Below, piece after piece: positions 10,556 through 21,684 of a stretch of 64,000 bases of DNA; within the stretch, counting starts at the first letter, position 1; every line of letters begins with the position of its first letter. Below the pieces are notes generated by a model. That model worked only from the letters and a program-made list of their open reading frames with translations. It was not told where the DNA came from and did not search any database. The stretch comes from Septoria linicola (taxonomy: Eukaryota > Ascomycota > Dothideomycetes > Mycosphaerellales > Mycosphaerellaceae). Location: assembly GCA_024114885.1 (NCBI GenBank), contig CP099418.1:3658001-3722000 (forward strand). The letters run 5' to 3'. A program made the position numbers and the translations under genes.

Positions 10556-12815
10556 ATGACCGCGGTTGCGCCCTTAGACGACGACAACAGCGACAATCAC
10601 AACCAGCACGACGACCACCACCTCCTCAGCTCCACCACCACCGCTGCATCGGCCACGTTCCCTCGTGCTCCTCCTTCGCCCACGAGATCCGACAATCCTC
10701 GCCCGTCAATTTCACCTTTGAGTGCAAAAGCTTCGCCCGTAGCCTTACGCGATCACGTCCTCCTAGATAATCTGTTCGCGCGAGACGATGGTGCTCCCCG
10801 CGCGGGCAGCTTGGAACGTGACGACGACAATGACGAGGACGATGATGGCTCCAGCAGTCTCAGTGAACCAGAGGATGACCCGGACGTAGAAACACACCAG
10901 AATGGCATATCAGACACCTTGACGACTTCTGAAGAGCTCTCGGCGCATCAGTCGCTCGAGGTGGACTCGGAGGCAGAGACTGAACGGCTCGATCAAACGC
11001 CCCACAAAGTACGCAAGCACCTGGAAGACACGGGGAGAACGCCCAGCAAGCTCAGTCAAGCTGCTGGACCCGATGATGAGCTTTCTGACCCTCCCTCTCC
11101 ACTGCCAACCGGAGCCACGCCCAGCACTGGCACCATGGATCCCAGTGGTAAGTAGCTAAATGATGGGCATGAAGCTATACGTCCTAGGAGCTAGCATTAC
11201 TGACGCTGGTGAGCAGGCAAGAAACGAAAGCGGTCGGACACTGCCGACAGCTCGCTGAGCAGTGCCGACTCTGAACTCGCCGAATCGCCGCGCAAACGAA
11301 GTCACAGTGTGCCAGACGAAACTGCGAACTCGAAATCGACCACAGACGAGAACGGTGTAATCACGCCCGGACAAAGTGCGACGGCAACGACAGAATTGGG
11401 CGAGATTGAGGCTTCGATATCCACCACCGTAGGACAAACAAAGACTAAACGAGGATCCAAGTCGAAGACGAGAGGGAACAAGGACACAACACAGGCTGGT
11501 GGAATAGAGGGTGCAGAAGCCACTGCGGCGATTGTCGAGCACAGCGCCGAGTCAATCGCAAAGACTGCCGAAGAGTTGAAACATAAGCCAGCAGCTGCCA
11601 CCGCATTCGAAGACTTAGCAAAGCAATTTGCTGTGTTCCGAGAAAAGATGGTAAATGAAAAGCTGGCCGCAGCCAATGCAGAGTTGGACTTGCTCAATCA
11701 GCAGGATAGCAAGCATCCGGAATATCTGCGACAAGTCGCTTGCGTCGACGCGCGCAGAGCAAAGCAAGTCAGCGAGGCACATGCATTCTACAAGTTCAAG
11801 CTTGAAAGCCTGCGACGCTCAACGCTAGGCGAACGTAGTCAATTGCACAGCCAATACTTCCAGCATGCGCGACAACTGCGGGAAGACGTCATGCAGCAGC
11901 TAGGGGACGATTGGTACAAGATCCAGAATGAGCGACGGCAGAACAACCAGCAGGAGGACGAAAGCTACATTTACAAGTTCCCCACGAAAAAGAGCGAGCA
12001 GATCAAGCAGCAAGCCAAGTACAACCAAGAAGTCTCTGTGCTGAGCGGCGTTGCGAAATATGTGGGATTTCCTGCTGCACCCGATGTCACTGGCGCAGAT
12101 CGCGATATGCTGGACGACGACTTGAAGGCCATGAAGGTAGGCACAAGTGCGCCATTGATTGCGCAGCGCGGATAGACTGACGGATCAGAAGATATCGAGA
12201 CGCGTCCACAACGCAGCATCACATCCACAACCTGTGTACTTTCCGAACAGGACTGCACTGGTCCAGCCCCAAAGCGAGCGGCTTGCGCATGAGCAGTACA
12301 TTGAGCAGAATCCTTGGGCACGTCCACAAGGTCCTATACCTAATCATCTAACACCGAACATTGCGCATACTCCCGATTGGGCGGAGGGAGCAAAGAGCTT
12401 GCCAAAACCTGCTGGACCTCTGCCAGGCTATAGTACTCCGCTCCCCCAACGGCGATCTGTAGCAGAACACTCCAGCGCCGGGACCGTGCCGGCGAACAGT
12501 GACCCGATTGAGCCACCATCATCTCTGGCAGCCCGGACTGTCGTCCGACAGCAACAGGACAAAGATCCATCACCTCTGCTGGTGAACAAGCAGAGACAGT
12601 ATGGCGCCGAACTCACCGGCTTCCGCAATGTATCTGGCGCGAGTACGATTGATGCACCGGGATCGGCAGAGAAAGATCACCAGAGCACACGGACAGCTCT
12701 TTCGATCGGACAGTTCGACCCGCTGCAAAGGCAGGTGAGCGAGGCTAGAAAGCAGCATGATCCGTACATGCATGGGCCATTGAGAGCACAGGAAGGAGGC
12801 ACTGCTGCGCTGTGA
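10556..12815 (+). CDS. DEP1: Rpd3L histone deacetylase subunit, Sds3/Dep1-like
   Basis: Likely scaffold subunit of the Rpd3L/Sin3 histone deacetylase complex in the nucleus. Exons 10556-11147, 11217-12136 and 12189-12815 join in frame to 712 residues. An in-frame ATG at 10,544 would add four residues; 10,556 has the better context. The N-terminal half is acidic and Ser-rich, with a LSDPPSPLP motif, and the second exon begins with a KKRKR nuclear-localisation-like run. The Sds3-like domain lies around residues 330-450: a coiled coil (FAVFREKMVNEKLAAANAEL onward), then HPEYLRQVACVDARRAKQ and DWYKIQNERRQ. The C-terminal exon is low-complexity, with VYFPNRTALVQPQ. Assignment to Dep1 rather than Sds3 rests on length and the acidic N-terminus. 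Confidence 0.83.
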
Positions 12816-13190
12816 GAATCGCCAACGCTATGAGAGCGCGCGACCATTGAGCTCACGAGCCTGACAATTTGAGCCGATGATGCTTGGACTGATGGGCCAG
12901 TTGATGTGCATGGTGTTTGAGGAATGATACCCAAGCTTAGATACGCTAACTAATGATGAGACGCCAACCAAGCATGTGGCACGACCCGCGACAGTTCCGC
13001 GCTAAAGAGCCAAAGACCCTTTCGCAAGTAACTTAGTGGTTCGCGTCCTGAGCACCGTGACACCTGTCTGCAAAATATCAACGTCCTCCTTTCATCACGC
13101 TCCCTGCTTTGTTCCCCTTCCTTTTCTTCCTTCAATAAGATCTGTTCTCTTCAATGCTTGCCCACCACATCCGCCGATAGATTTTGCCGC
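12816..13190. other. Intergenic region upstream of PMT4
   Basis: 375 bp without a gene. The segment 13,080-13,190 is strongly CT-rich just before the PMT4 start, as is common in fungal promoters. Confidence 0.5.
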
Positions 13191-15650
13191 ATGTCTCAAC
13201 AACAGCAGGTCCGCCAGCGCGGACCCAAAGACGCCAAGCGACCTCAGACGCCGAGTAAGGATGCAGCTGCTGTGCTGAATGGCAAGGTTGAAGAGTCAAT
13301 CGCCAGCTTCAAGAGTAAAGCACAGGATGTGAAGAAGAGCGATGTCGACCACAGCATCGCATTCACCATCATCACGCTGCTGGGCTTCTTGACGCGGTTC
13401 TGGGGCATCAGCCATCCCGACCAGGTTGTGTTCGATGAAGTCCACTTTGGCAAGGTAAGTTGTGCCATGCTGGGCCTCTGAGTTGCAAAAGATACTGATG
13501 GCTTCTGTGTTTAGTTCGCAAGCTACTACCTGCAGCGTACCTACTTCTTCGATGTTCACCCTCCCTTCGGCAAACTGCTATTCGCGTTCGCAGGCTGGCT
13601 CGTTGGCTACGATGGCAGCTTTCTCTTCGAAAACATTGGAGACTCGTACATCGACAACAATGTCCCTTACGTCGCTTACCGAGCCATGCCTGCACTGATG
13701 GGAGCTCTCACGGTGTCGATTACATATTTGATCATGTGGGAGTCTGGATACAGCCTGCCTGCTTGCATTCTGGCTGCTTCGCTCGTGCTCTTCGACAATG
13801 CACACGTGGGACAAACGAGGCTCATCCTTCTGGATGCAACCTTGGTACTTTTCATGGCATTGAGTGTGCTCTGCTACATCCGCTTCTACAAGCTGCGCCA
13901 TGCGCCCTTCAGCAGGAAGTGGTGGAAGTGGCTGTTGTTGAGTGGTGTTTGCATGAGCTGCGTCATCAGCACCAAGTACGTTGGAGCCTTCACCTTCTTC
14001 TCCATTGGAGTGCCGGTCCTGATCGACCTCTGGGATCTTCTGGACGTCAACCGCAAAAGTGGAGCACTGAGCCTGCCTGAGTTCGGAAAGCACTTCTCGG
14101 CGCGTGTTATCGGATTGGTTGTGGTGCCTTTCCTTATGTACCTGTTCTGGTTCCAGGTGCACTTTGCCATTCTCTCGCGCTCTGGACCAGGCGACGACTT
14201 CATGACACCGGAATTTCAGGAGACTCTCTCAGACAACTTGATGTCGCAAAAGGCTGTTGGGATCGATTATTTCGATGCTATTTCGATGCGTCACAAGGAT
14301 ACCAAGGTCTATCTGCACTCACACCCCGATAAATATCCTCTCCGCTATGAAGACGGCCGTGTCTCTTCGCAGGGCCAGCAGGTTACTGGTTACCCACACA
14401 ATGACACGAACAATCTTTGGCAAATCATTCCATCACAGCAGCTGGAGGGCCTTGGACACCATGTCAAGAACAACGACATTGTTCGTCTACGGCACTTGGT
14501 TACCGATTCCTGGCTCCTGACGCACGACGTTGCTTCACCATACCACCCCACTAACCAGGAGTTCACCACAGTGCCTGCCGAGCAGGCCAACGGAGACCGC
14601 TTCAACGACACACTGTTTGAGATCAAGATCGATAACGGCAAGACTGGACAAGAGTTCAAGACTCTTTCTTCCCAGTTCAAGCTCATCCACGTCCCTACAA
14701 AAGTGGCCATGTGGACACACACGACACCACTTCCCGACTGGGCATATAAACAGGCTGAGATCAATGGCAACAAGAATGCCTTGCAGAGTTCAAACACTTG
14801 GTATGTGGAAGACATTCAGGGTATTCCAGCAGACTCTCCTCGCTTGGTAAAGGAGGTCAGGAAGCCAAAGAGCATGCCGTTCATGAAGAAGTACCTGGAA
14901 CTGCAACGTGCCATGTTCTACCACAACAATGCTCTGACTTCTTCACACCCCTACGCCTCGCAGCCAATACAGTGGCCATTCTTGCTCCGCGGAGTCAGCT
15001 TCTGGACCGAGTCTGCCACAAAGCGTCAGATTTACTTCATGGGCAATCCTATTGGTTGGTGGTTCTCATCAGCCTTGTTGGCTGTATTCGCCGGAATTAT
15101 CTTTGCGGATCAAATGTCTGTGCGTCGTGGCGTTGACGCGCTCGATAGACGTAAGTCATCCTCTGCAGAGACGGTACGCTACACATGCTAATCATGCTCT
15201 TTAGGCACGCGCTCTCGACTGTATAACAGCACAGGATTCTTCTTCCTGTTGTGGGCTGCTCACTACCTCCCATTTTTCATTATGGGCCGTCAGCTGTTCC
15301 TGCACCATTACCTACCGGCCCATCTCGCATCGTGTCTGGTTGCTGGAGCCATCGTCGAGTTTATCTTTAACATCGAGCCGCAAGAGATTCAGAACATTGG
15401 CAACGGTAGCCCCATTGTGGATGGCAAGAAGGGCAACAAAGCACAGGCAGCGCAGCGAAGCAAGCCTATCCGCGAGCGCATTGCTGGTCAGACTTTGATC
15501 GGCACCTGGGCTGCGAGCGGTGTGGTGGTCGCCGCACTTATTTGGAGTTTCTGGTTCTTCAGCCCGTTGACCTACGGAAAGCCCGGACTCAGCGTCGCGC
15601 AGGTCCTCGCCAGAAAGTGGCTCAACTATGACTTCCACTTTGCTAAATAG
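13191..15650 (+). CDS. PMT4: Dolichyl-phosphate-mannose protein O-mannosyltransferase Pmt4
   Basis: Endoplasmic reticulum membrane enzyme that transfers mannose from dolichyl phosphate to Ser/Thr of secreted and membrane proteins. Exons 13191-13454, 13515-15150 and 15205-15650 give 781 residues, the usual size. The catalytic Asp-Glu of the first lumenal loop is visible in VVFDEVHFGK (about residues 80-88). The MIR domains occupy about residues 320-520, and the stretch YPLRYEDGRVSSQGQQVTGY with PHNDTNN is typical of the PMT4 subfamily, as opposed to PMT1 or PMT2. The C-terminal hydrophobic part contains HYLPFFIMGRQLFLHHYLPA, also conserved. The N-terminus is Gln/Lys-rich and cytosolic. Introns are 60 and 54 nt. 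Confidence 0.96.
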
Positions 15651-16079
15651 GTCTGACGAGTCGAGAAGTAATGTGTACGACGGGTATGGAGAGGAAGTCG
15701 GCGACAGCTACGTTCAAGCGGGCGTTGGGCGTCGAAGAGAAGCTCGAAGATACAGCAATGTCAGCAGAACAGTAAGATAGCAAAGAAATGCAATGGAAAC
15801 GGAAAAAGTGTAACAACGTGTACTGCATCCTCCGCGAGAGGCATGTGCCTGGCTCCACCTTGGCGATCGCTCTTGGGGAAGTACAAACCACCCCGCGATG
15901 AGATCTACTTTTTCCTGCCTCAAACAATTTTGTGCGCAGCGATTGATTGGCAAGCACATTCCACAGTTCGGAACAGATTTTCAGCAAAAAGGCTCTGCCA
16001 TACCTGTGTTTGCCTGGCACACGAGCAGTCGGCGACCGACACATCGTGAGCAGGCTCGACGTGAAAGTACAGGCCGGCC
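15651..16079. other. Intergenic region between PMT4 and the 16,080 gene
   Basis: 429 bp in which no gene is supported. It holds the PMT4 3' end and the promoter of the next gene on the same strand. Confidence 0.5.
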
Positions 16080-17192
16080 ATGCCCGTCGAATCGGTGCGG
16101 CCAGCCCACGACATCGACAGCGCCACCAACAACGCCTACACATACAACGCCTTTGCGGACGACTACCGACACGACGCCGCGCAACATCACAGCACACACG
16201 GCGGCTCGTCATCGCCTGTCGCACCAGCATACAGTCCCATCACGCCAAAGGTCCAACCCGTGCTGCCTGCCTATAGTGCGCCAACATCGTCGTGGCCAGA
16301 GGATGGCGGCGCATTCACATTCGCACCGCCGGTAGCACACCACCAGCAGAGTGATCCATACCACCGTGTTGTGTCGCAGCAACCAGAGAAAGAGCAGCAG
16401 AAACAACATGCATCTGCCTCGACGACACAGCCAGTACAGCCGTCACTCCAGTCGTCGCGGATACCGCCCACCGAGTACATCCCACAACCACCGAACCTGC
16501 CATTCTCAGGCGACGACTCCGGTGATGCAATAGCGCTACGAGCGGCAATATCGACCTTGCAGTTTCAGAAGAGGAAGGCTCAGGATGACATCAAAGTACT
16601 GGCGAGCATCAAACAGCTTGCGCTAGATGATCCAAAGGGTTTCGCCGACGAGTTAGCTGCTGGACGGCTTAGCGAACAAAAGCCTAGCCTGGGCGATCTG
16701 CGTTCCATACTGGACAACATAGAGGACGGAGACGATGACGATGAGGTCGTGTTGGGTGCGACTCGTGACGAGGAGGAGCAATCTCAGCGTGCGGCGAGCC
16801 TGCCAGCAGAAATACCAGACTCGCAGCCATCTCAGCTGGCTTCTCAAGAGCTCAAAGCAGACTCGGAAACTGGTTCACATGTCAGAATCCCCCGCATACC
16901 CGGCCCGCAAAGTGTAGTGCGCATGCCTCATGTCGACTGGGGCAAGTATGGTATCGCCGGCGAGCCGCTGGAACATCTACACGAGCAGCAGCGGCGGTGG
17001 CCTGGTATGTTAGGGCCTGGTGATCACAAAGCGAGAGAGTTTAGTGTTGCTGCGCCATTCAGTCCTTGGCAGGATACGTTGGATGACCACCAAATGCAGC
17101 AGGGTGATGGTGGGCGAAAGGACTCGGGTCCAACGCCTTCGGCTACGGGCACCATAAGTGAGCACGTTATGGAGACGAGAAGCAGAAATTGA
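16080..17192 (+). CDS. Conserved fungal protein, function unknown
   Basis: An intronless frame of 370 residues. The first 140 residues are His/Ser/Pro/Gln-rich and look disordered. A probable helical segment follows (GDAIALRAAISTLQFQKRKA then DDIKVLASIKQLALDDPKGF), suggesting a coiled coil of about 50 residues. Next comes an acidic run (EDGDDDDEVV). Near the C-terminus is IPGPQSVVRMPHVDWGKYGI with GEPLEHLHEQQRRWPG, a compact motif that looks selected. I recall similar proteins in other filamentous fungi but no function, so none is given. The start ATG at 16,080 is the first in frame. Confidence 0.7.
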   Translation: MPVESVRPAHDIDSATNNAYTYNAFADDYRHDAAQHHSTHGGSSSPVAPAYSPITPKVQPVLPAYSAPTSSWPEDGGAFTFAPPVAHHQQSDPYHRVVSQQPEKEQQKQHASASTTQPVQPSLQSSRIPPTEYIPQPPNLPFSGDDSGDAIALRAAISTLQFQKRKAQDDIKVLASIKQLALDDPKGFADELAAGRLSEQKPSLGDLRSILDNIEDGDDDDEVVLGATRDEEEQSQRAASLPAEIPDSQPSQLASQELKADSETGSHVRIPRIPGPQSVVRMPHVDWGKYGIAGEPLEHLHEQQRRWPGMLGPGDHKAREFSVAAPFSPWQDTLDDHQMQQGDGGRKDSGPTPSATGTISEHVMETRSRN

Positions 17193-17577
17193 TACGAGAT
17201 ACACGACACCAAAAAGCACGAAGGCAATGCAATGCCACGATAGATTCACGACAATGAATGATAAATAGCATAGATGGAAAGCTCATTCCTCTCATCTTTA
17301 CATGATTCAGCCCCTGATACATTGTGATATGCATGTCTGGTACGTCTAAGGAGTACACCAATTCTCCTCCCGATTCGTAGACATAACTCCATACGGCGGC
17401 GGAGTTTCACTGAGACAAAGTTGGGACCACGTTAACGGACAAAGGAGACTCTTACTGCCGCGTATCTACAAATGCATCATCCCACTCTGGCACTTGAATT
17501 GCCAGATCTTCTTTCGTCTGTGAGCTCAAGCTTGCCTTTTGTACTATACACGACCCAACCCTGGGATTAGTCTAGAT
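17193..17577. other. Convergent 3' region between the 16,080 gene and ATP1
   Basis: 385 bp between two convergent stop codons. The minus strand at 17,346-17,517 reads like two small spliced coding segments (listed separately). Confidence 0.5.
17346..17517 (-). other. Coding-like spliced mini-ORF downstream of ATP1, no start found
   Basis: On the minus strand, a consensus acceptor (CTCACAG) at 17,518-17,524 opens a 62-nt segment (17517-17456). It is followed by a GTAAGA donor, a 46-nt intron ending TCTCAG, and a second 64-nt segment (17409-17346) that ends in TAG. The join keeps frame and encodes 41 residues, including KEDLAIQVPEWDDAFVDTR and ETPPPYGVMSTNREENW, which look protein-like rather than random. 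No ATG precedes it in frame, and the ATP1 stop lies 61 nt upstream. It could be the end of a gene whose first exon I could not place, an alternative ATP1 3' exon, or chance. Confidence 0.35.
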
Positions 17578-20500
17578 TTACGAGAAGCTCTTGAGGAAGC
17601 TGGTCACGGCCTCCTTGAGCTTGCCCTCGAGGTCCTTGCTCAATGCACCCTCCTTGTCAATCGACTCCAAAAGACCGCTCTCGTTGGACTTGAGGTGAGC
17701 AATGAACTCGCTCTCCCACTTGAGGATCTTGTTCACTGGGACGTTGTCGAGATGTCCGTTGACACCAGCGTAGATAAGTGGAACCATCTCGTTGACGGCC
17801 ATTGGCTGGTACTGCTTCTGCTTGAGCAGCTCAGTCAGACGCTCACCACGCTGCAGGGTCTGCTTGGTAGCGGCATCGAGATCGGAACCGAACTGGGCGA
17901 AAGCGGCAACCTCACGGTATTGGGCCAAGAAGAGCTTGAGAGATCCAGCGACTTGCTTCATGGCCTTGAGCTGAGCAGCAGAGCCGACACGGGACACGGA
18001 GAGACCGACGTTAATGGCTGGGCGGATACCCTTGTAGAAAAGTTCCGACTCCAAGAAGATCTGTCCGTCGGTGATGGAAATGACGTTGGTTGGAATGTAG
18101 GCAGACACATCACCACCTTGTGTCTCGATGATTGGCAGAGCGGTGAGGGAGCCCTCGCCGAAGTTCTTGTTCATCTTGGCGGCACGCTCGAGCAGACGGG
18201 AGTGGAGGTAGAAAACACTGGAGACGAGTCAGCTTGCGGCGCTCCACGGGATGATTGGCAAACATACTCTCCAGGGTAGGCCTCACGTCCTGGTGGACGA
18301 CGGAGAAGCAGAGACATTTGACGGTAGGCGACGGCTTGCTTGGACAGATCCTGCTACAGTTAGCGTGCGGTCTCGGAGGAGTCATTCAATAAGGGACTTA
18401 CGTCGTAGATGATGACGGCGTGCTTGCCGTTGTCACGGAACCACTCGCCTATAGGTGGGAAAATGGGTTAGTGATATTTCTTTTGTTGAACATGTGATGT
18501 GGTGGTGAGTGAGGTAGTGACATGTATGTGAGATGCTGGTGAGGGCTCCAGTCCACAGTTCTCGATAGGGGCTCCTGAGCCGATGATGGTAAGACGAGTT
18601 GTAAGACGCTGGTGCAGATGCCGGCGAGAAGGCAAAACGTCTACGAGGATGCATCCTCGTCGAGTCGCGGACCTGGCTCGTGTCGCTTCAAAGTGAGGCT
18701 GGCTTTCAGCCAGAGTGCTTCGGAGCAGTGAAAGTATTGCTGAGCATTGCAGAGAGCGCCGCGTTGGCTTAGTGCATAGCGAACAGCGGAGAGAGACGGT
18801 CCCAGTAGTCAAAGTGCTTCAGATCGGTAAAGAGGTTACTGAGCCATGCGGAGAACGCCAGATTGGCTTAGTGAATGCCAAACAGCGGAGGGACACGCTT
18901 CCGGTGAGCAAGGTGCTTGAATATGATAGCAGATCGTGGAGAGGAATTCTCCCTTCATCTGACCCGTGACGAAGGTAGCGAGGAAATGCTCCGGGTGATC
19001 AAAGTACTCCAGTTGTGGTCGAAGGTCGCCAGAGTGCCTTAGTGTCCTGCTAAAGTCGCGGAGAGAGTGTGGCGGTGATGATAGCAGACAGCCGGGCGGC
19101 CATCCTAGGCCAGGTACGCAATGCGACGTCGAGGTCCAGTCCGGGAAAGTGTTACGCCTGTGGTCGAGCCATGCTGGAGAAAAGTGCGAGTCTGTCATTC
19201 TGGGGAAAGGTGTAGGTTTAGGGTGGGCGAGACTTTTTTTCAAAAGCATCAAAAACACGATGACGATAAAGGAAAGGAATACGAACCCATAGAGCAGGCA
19301 CTGAACGGTGCGATGTATTGCAGGGGCCTGAGAAAGCAAGTTAGCATCATATCATAAACACAATTTGTTTTTGGAAGTACTCACGCAGCCTCGGAGGCAG
19401 TGGCGGCAACGATGGTGCAGTACTTCATGGCGTCCTGCTCCTCAAGGGTCTTGACAAGCTGGGCGACGGTGGATCGCTTCTGGCCGACGGCGACGTAGAT
19501 GCAGTAGAGCTTCTTGGTCTCGTCGTTGCCAACGTTCCAGCGCTTCTGGTTCAACATGGCGTCGAGGGCGACGGCAGTCTTACCAGTCTGACGATCACCG
19601 ATGATCAACTCACGCTGACCACGGCCGATTGGCACCATGGCGTCGACAGACTTGAGACCAGTCTGCACTGGCTGGTTGACAGACTTGCGGGGAAGAATGC
19701 CAGGAGCCTTCATCTGAGCACGACGACGCTCCTTGGTATTGAGTGGGCCCTTGCCATCGATTGGGTTTCCAAGAGCGTCGACGACACGGCCGAGAAGTTC
19801 AGGTCCGACTGGGACATCGACCTGTACAGTCTTGTCAGATGCCGTGTCTTAACTGTTAATTGCGCGCCGGATACTCACAATCTCGCCAGTACGCTTGACA
19901 GTCTCGCCTTCCTTGACCAGTCTGTCGGAACCGAAGAGCACTACACCGACCTGTCCGGCTTCGAGGTTCATGCACATGCCCTTGACTCCGGATGCGAATC
20001 TTGTATGATGTTAGCCCGGCTCACGTGATCTGAACGAGTGTATAGTCCAAAACATACTCGACAAGCTCCTCAGCCTGGACGTTGCTCATGCCATATACAC
20101 GGGCGATACCGTCACTGTCCCGCCGTCAGCTCTATCCATTCGTGATGTTGTCATTATCCGCATACCCAACAGTGAGGACTCGGCCAGTCTCGGCGAGACC
20201 AGACTCCTCCTGCACGCCACGGATTCTCTGCTCGAGGATAGAGGAGACCTCAGTGGGCTGTGCCTTGGTGTCGGCGGCATATCCGCGAGTGAAGGCGTAT
20301 GCGACGGCGGGTGTCGTTCGTTGCTGTAGGCGAAACAGGACATGTTAGCGCGCGTTTCTCCTTGAGGACCTCGGGCGTGCCACCCAGGTCCGCGCAGCTC
20401 GATTGAAGCTCCAAAACCACATTCAAGAGTAAGCCAGGATCAGTCCTCGACCCATTGAGTCCATCGCTGGTGGTTTGGTGCGGCATTGGAGCTCGATTGG

Positions 20501-20594
20501 TGGCGCGAAAGGGTGTACATACCACTGCAAATCTGCTGCTGGCGGAAACGGCACCGGCCGCGCGAGCGCTCGACCGGAGCGCGGTTCTGAACAT
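17578..20594 (-). CDS. ATP1: Mitochondrial F1Fo-ATP synthase subunit alpha
   Basis: Regulatory nucleotide-binding subunit of the F1 head in the mitochondrial matrix. Nine exons on the minus strand: 20594-20523, 20323-20166, 20114-20058, 19999-19879, 19821-19385, 19327-19287, 18448-18402, 18350-18268 and 18217-17578. All phases close to 551 residues, the normal fungal length. Exon 1 encodes an Arg/Ser/Ala-rich mitochondrial presequence (MFRTALRSSARAAGAVSASS). The Walker A P-loop GDRQTGKT is at about residues 211-218, and HAVIIYDDLSKQAVAYRQ holds the Walker B strand. The arginine-finger region is in the last exon. Two introns are long for this genome, 199 nt (20,324-20,522) and 838 nt (18,449-19,286); the others are 50-58 nt. 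The 41-nt exon encodes PLQYIAPFSACSMG, where most homologues have Gly for the Ala. Confidence 0.96.
18449..19286 (-). other. 838-nt intron of ATP1 with degenerate ~99-bp repeats
   Basis: This intron is about 15 times longer than its neighbours. On the plus strand, two clearly related copies begin at 18,741 and 18,840 (TGAGCATTGCAGAGAGCGCC and TGAGCCATGCGGAGAACGCC), both continuing with TTGGCTTAGTG, then AACAGCGGAG and AAGTGCTTCA or AGGTGCTTGA. Weaker echoes occur near 18,680-18,735 and 19,000-19,070. The donor is GTTCGT, a weak site, and the acceptor is TATAG. No protein family is encoded inside. Confidence 0.75.
18741..18930. repeat. Two-copy degenerate tandem repeat, period about 99 bp
   Basis: Copies starting at 18,741 and 18,840 share blocks TGAGC.ATGC.GAGA.CGCC, TTGGCTTAGTG, AACAGCGGAG and a TGCTT core at matching spacing. 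They lie wholly within the long ATP1 intron. The origin is unknown. Confidence 0.65.
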
Positions 20595-20935
20595 GATGAT
20601 GGTGCTCGGGACGCTGCGAATGTGAGTTGCTGCTCCCTCAGCAGATGGAAGATAATGTGAGAGCGGAGAGGGTGGTGGTTGATAGATGAACGACGATGTT
20701 GAAGCACAGCTCCTTCCAGTTTGCTTCGGAACTTCTCGGCGGCCCGCATGGTGCCAAGTCGCATCACATCTCGACTTCAACCGTCGCTGTCCCCGGCAGT
20801 CATTATACCACTGAACAGACAGCTTTCCTATTTCCCGTGTGCTTGACCGCCGCTCAATCGAAGTCCAGCGTCAATCTCGATTCCTTCCTAAAGAGCGCAT
20901 CATTCTGCCTCACTCGAGTGGCTCATTCACTCACC
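20595..20935. promoter_or_regulatory. Divergent promoter region of ATP1 and the MPO1-like gene
   Basis: 341 bp separate the two start codons, so both promoters lie here. No specific motif is assigned. Confidence 0.5.
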
Positions 20936-21684
20936 ATGGCACTTAATCTTGAGAAGCAGCTACTCTTCGTATGATCGCCAACTCAGTGTCCCTTTCTTGA
21001 CAACGCTAACGTATATTCTAGTACGGCTCATATCATCACAATCCGGTATGCAAAGCACTGCAGCACTAGCACTGCCCCGTCTTCGACTGACAGGTCAAGG
21101 TCAACGTTGGCATTCACATTGTCTTCGTTCCCATATTACTGCTCACAGGATTTCTATTTGTGAGTTGCTTGCCTTCCCATGTAGTTTGGACGTACTAATA
21201 CGCACAGGGGACGAATACGCCAGCACTTCCGCTTCCAGAATGGCTGACAGTACCATACTTGCCACCTAACCTCGGGACAGTTGCATGCCTACTATATTCG
21301 TCATTATATATACTGATGGAGCCCGTGGCCGGAGCTATGCTGGCACCACTTCTTTTGGGCGGAACAGCCTATGCCAACCATCTGACCTCGACTTATGGAA
21401 TGCAGGCCAATTCTGTCGCCATCGCTGTGCATGTGGCATCCTGGCTGGTTCAGTTTGTCGGGCACGGGCTTTTCGAAGGTCGCGCTCCCGCTCTTCTCGA
21501 CAACTTGGTCCAAGCCATCTTTTTGGCGCCATTCTTTGTCTGGCTAGAAATCCTTTTCGCGTTCGGCTACCGCCCAGAGCTGAAGTCCCGTCTCGACAGT
21601 GCCATCGAGAAGGAGTTGAAGAAGGTTCGAGCAGAAAAGGAAGCCAAGGGACAAGCTAGCAAGACGAACGGCCATGCGAAGTAG
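20936..21684 (+). CDS. MPO1: Mpo1-like 2-hydroxy fatty acid dioxygenase (DUF962)
   Basis: Endoplasmic reticulum membrane protein; yeast Mpo1 (YGL010w) is an Fe2+-dependent dioxygenase in alpha-oxidation of 2-hydroxy-palmitate from phytosphingosine. Exons 20936-20968, 21022-21045, 21094-21159 and 21208-21684 give 199 residues. The family pattern is clear: an N-terminal YGSYHHNPVKVNVGIHIVFVP stretch with candidate iron-binding histidines, a WLVQFVGHGLFEGRAPALLDN segment carrying the conserved His-Gly-x-x-E, and four hydrophobic helices. The C-terminus is Lys/Glu-rich (KKVRAEKEAKG). Three short exons precede a long final one. The gene is divergent from ATP1. Confidence 0.9.

Noticed and set aside
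17539..18279. 246-residue open frame on the plus strand antisense to ATP1
   Set aside because: It lies opposite the well-supported last exon of ATP1. Its Leu-rich, Gly/Glu-rich translation is what the complement of that exon gives.
20250..20780. Minus-strand open frame of 176 residues over the ATP1 5' end
   Set aside because: It runs through the 199-nt intron. The ATP1 exon 1 (MFRTALRSSA...) and exon 2 explain the real coding parts.
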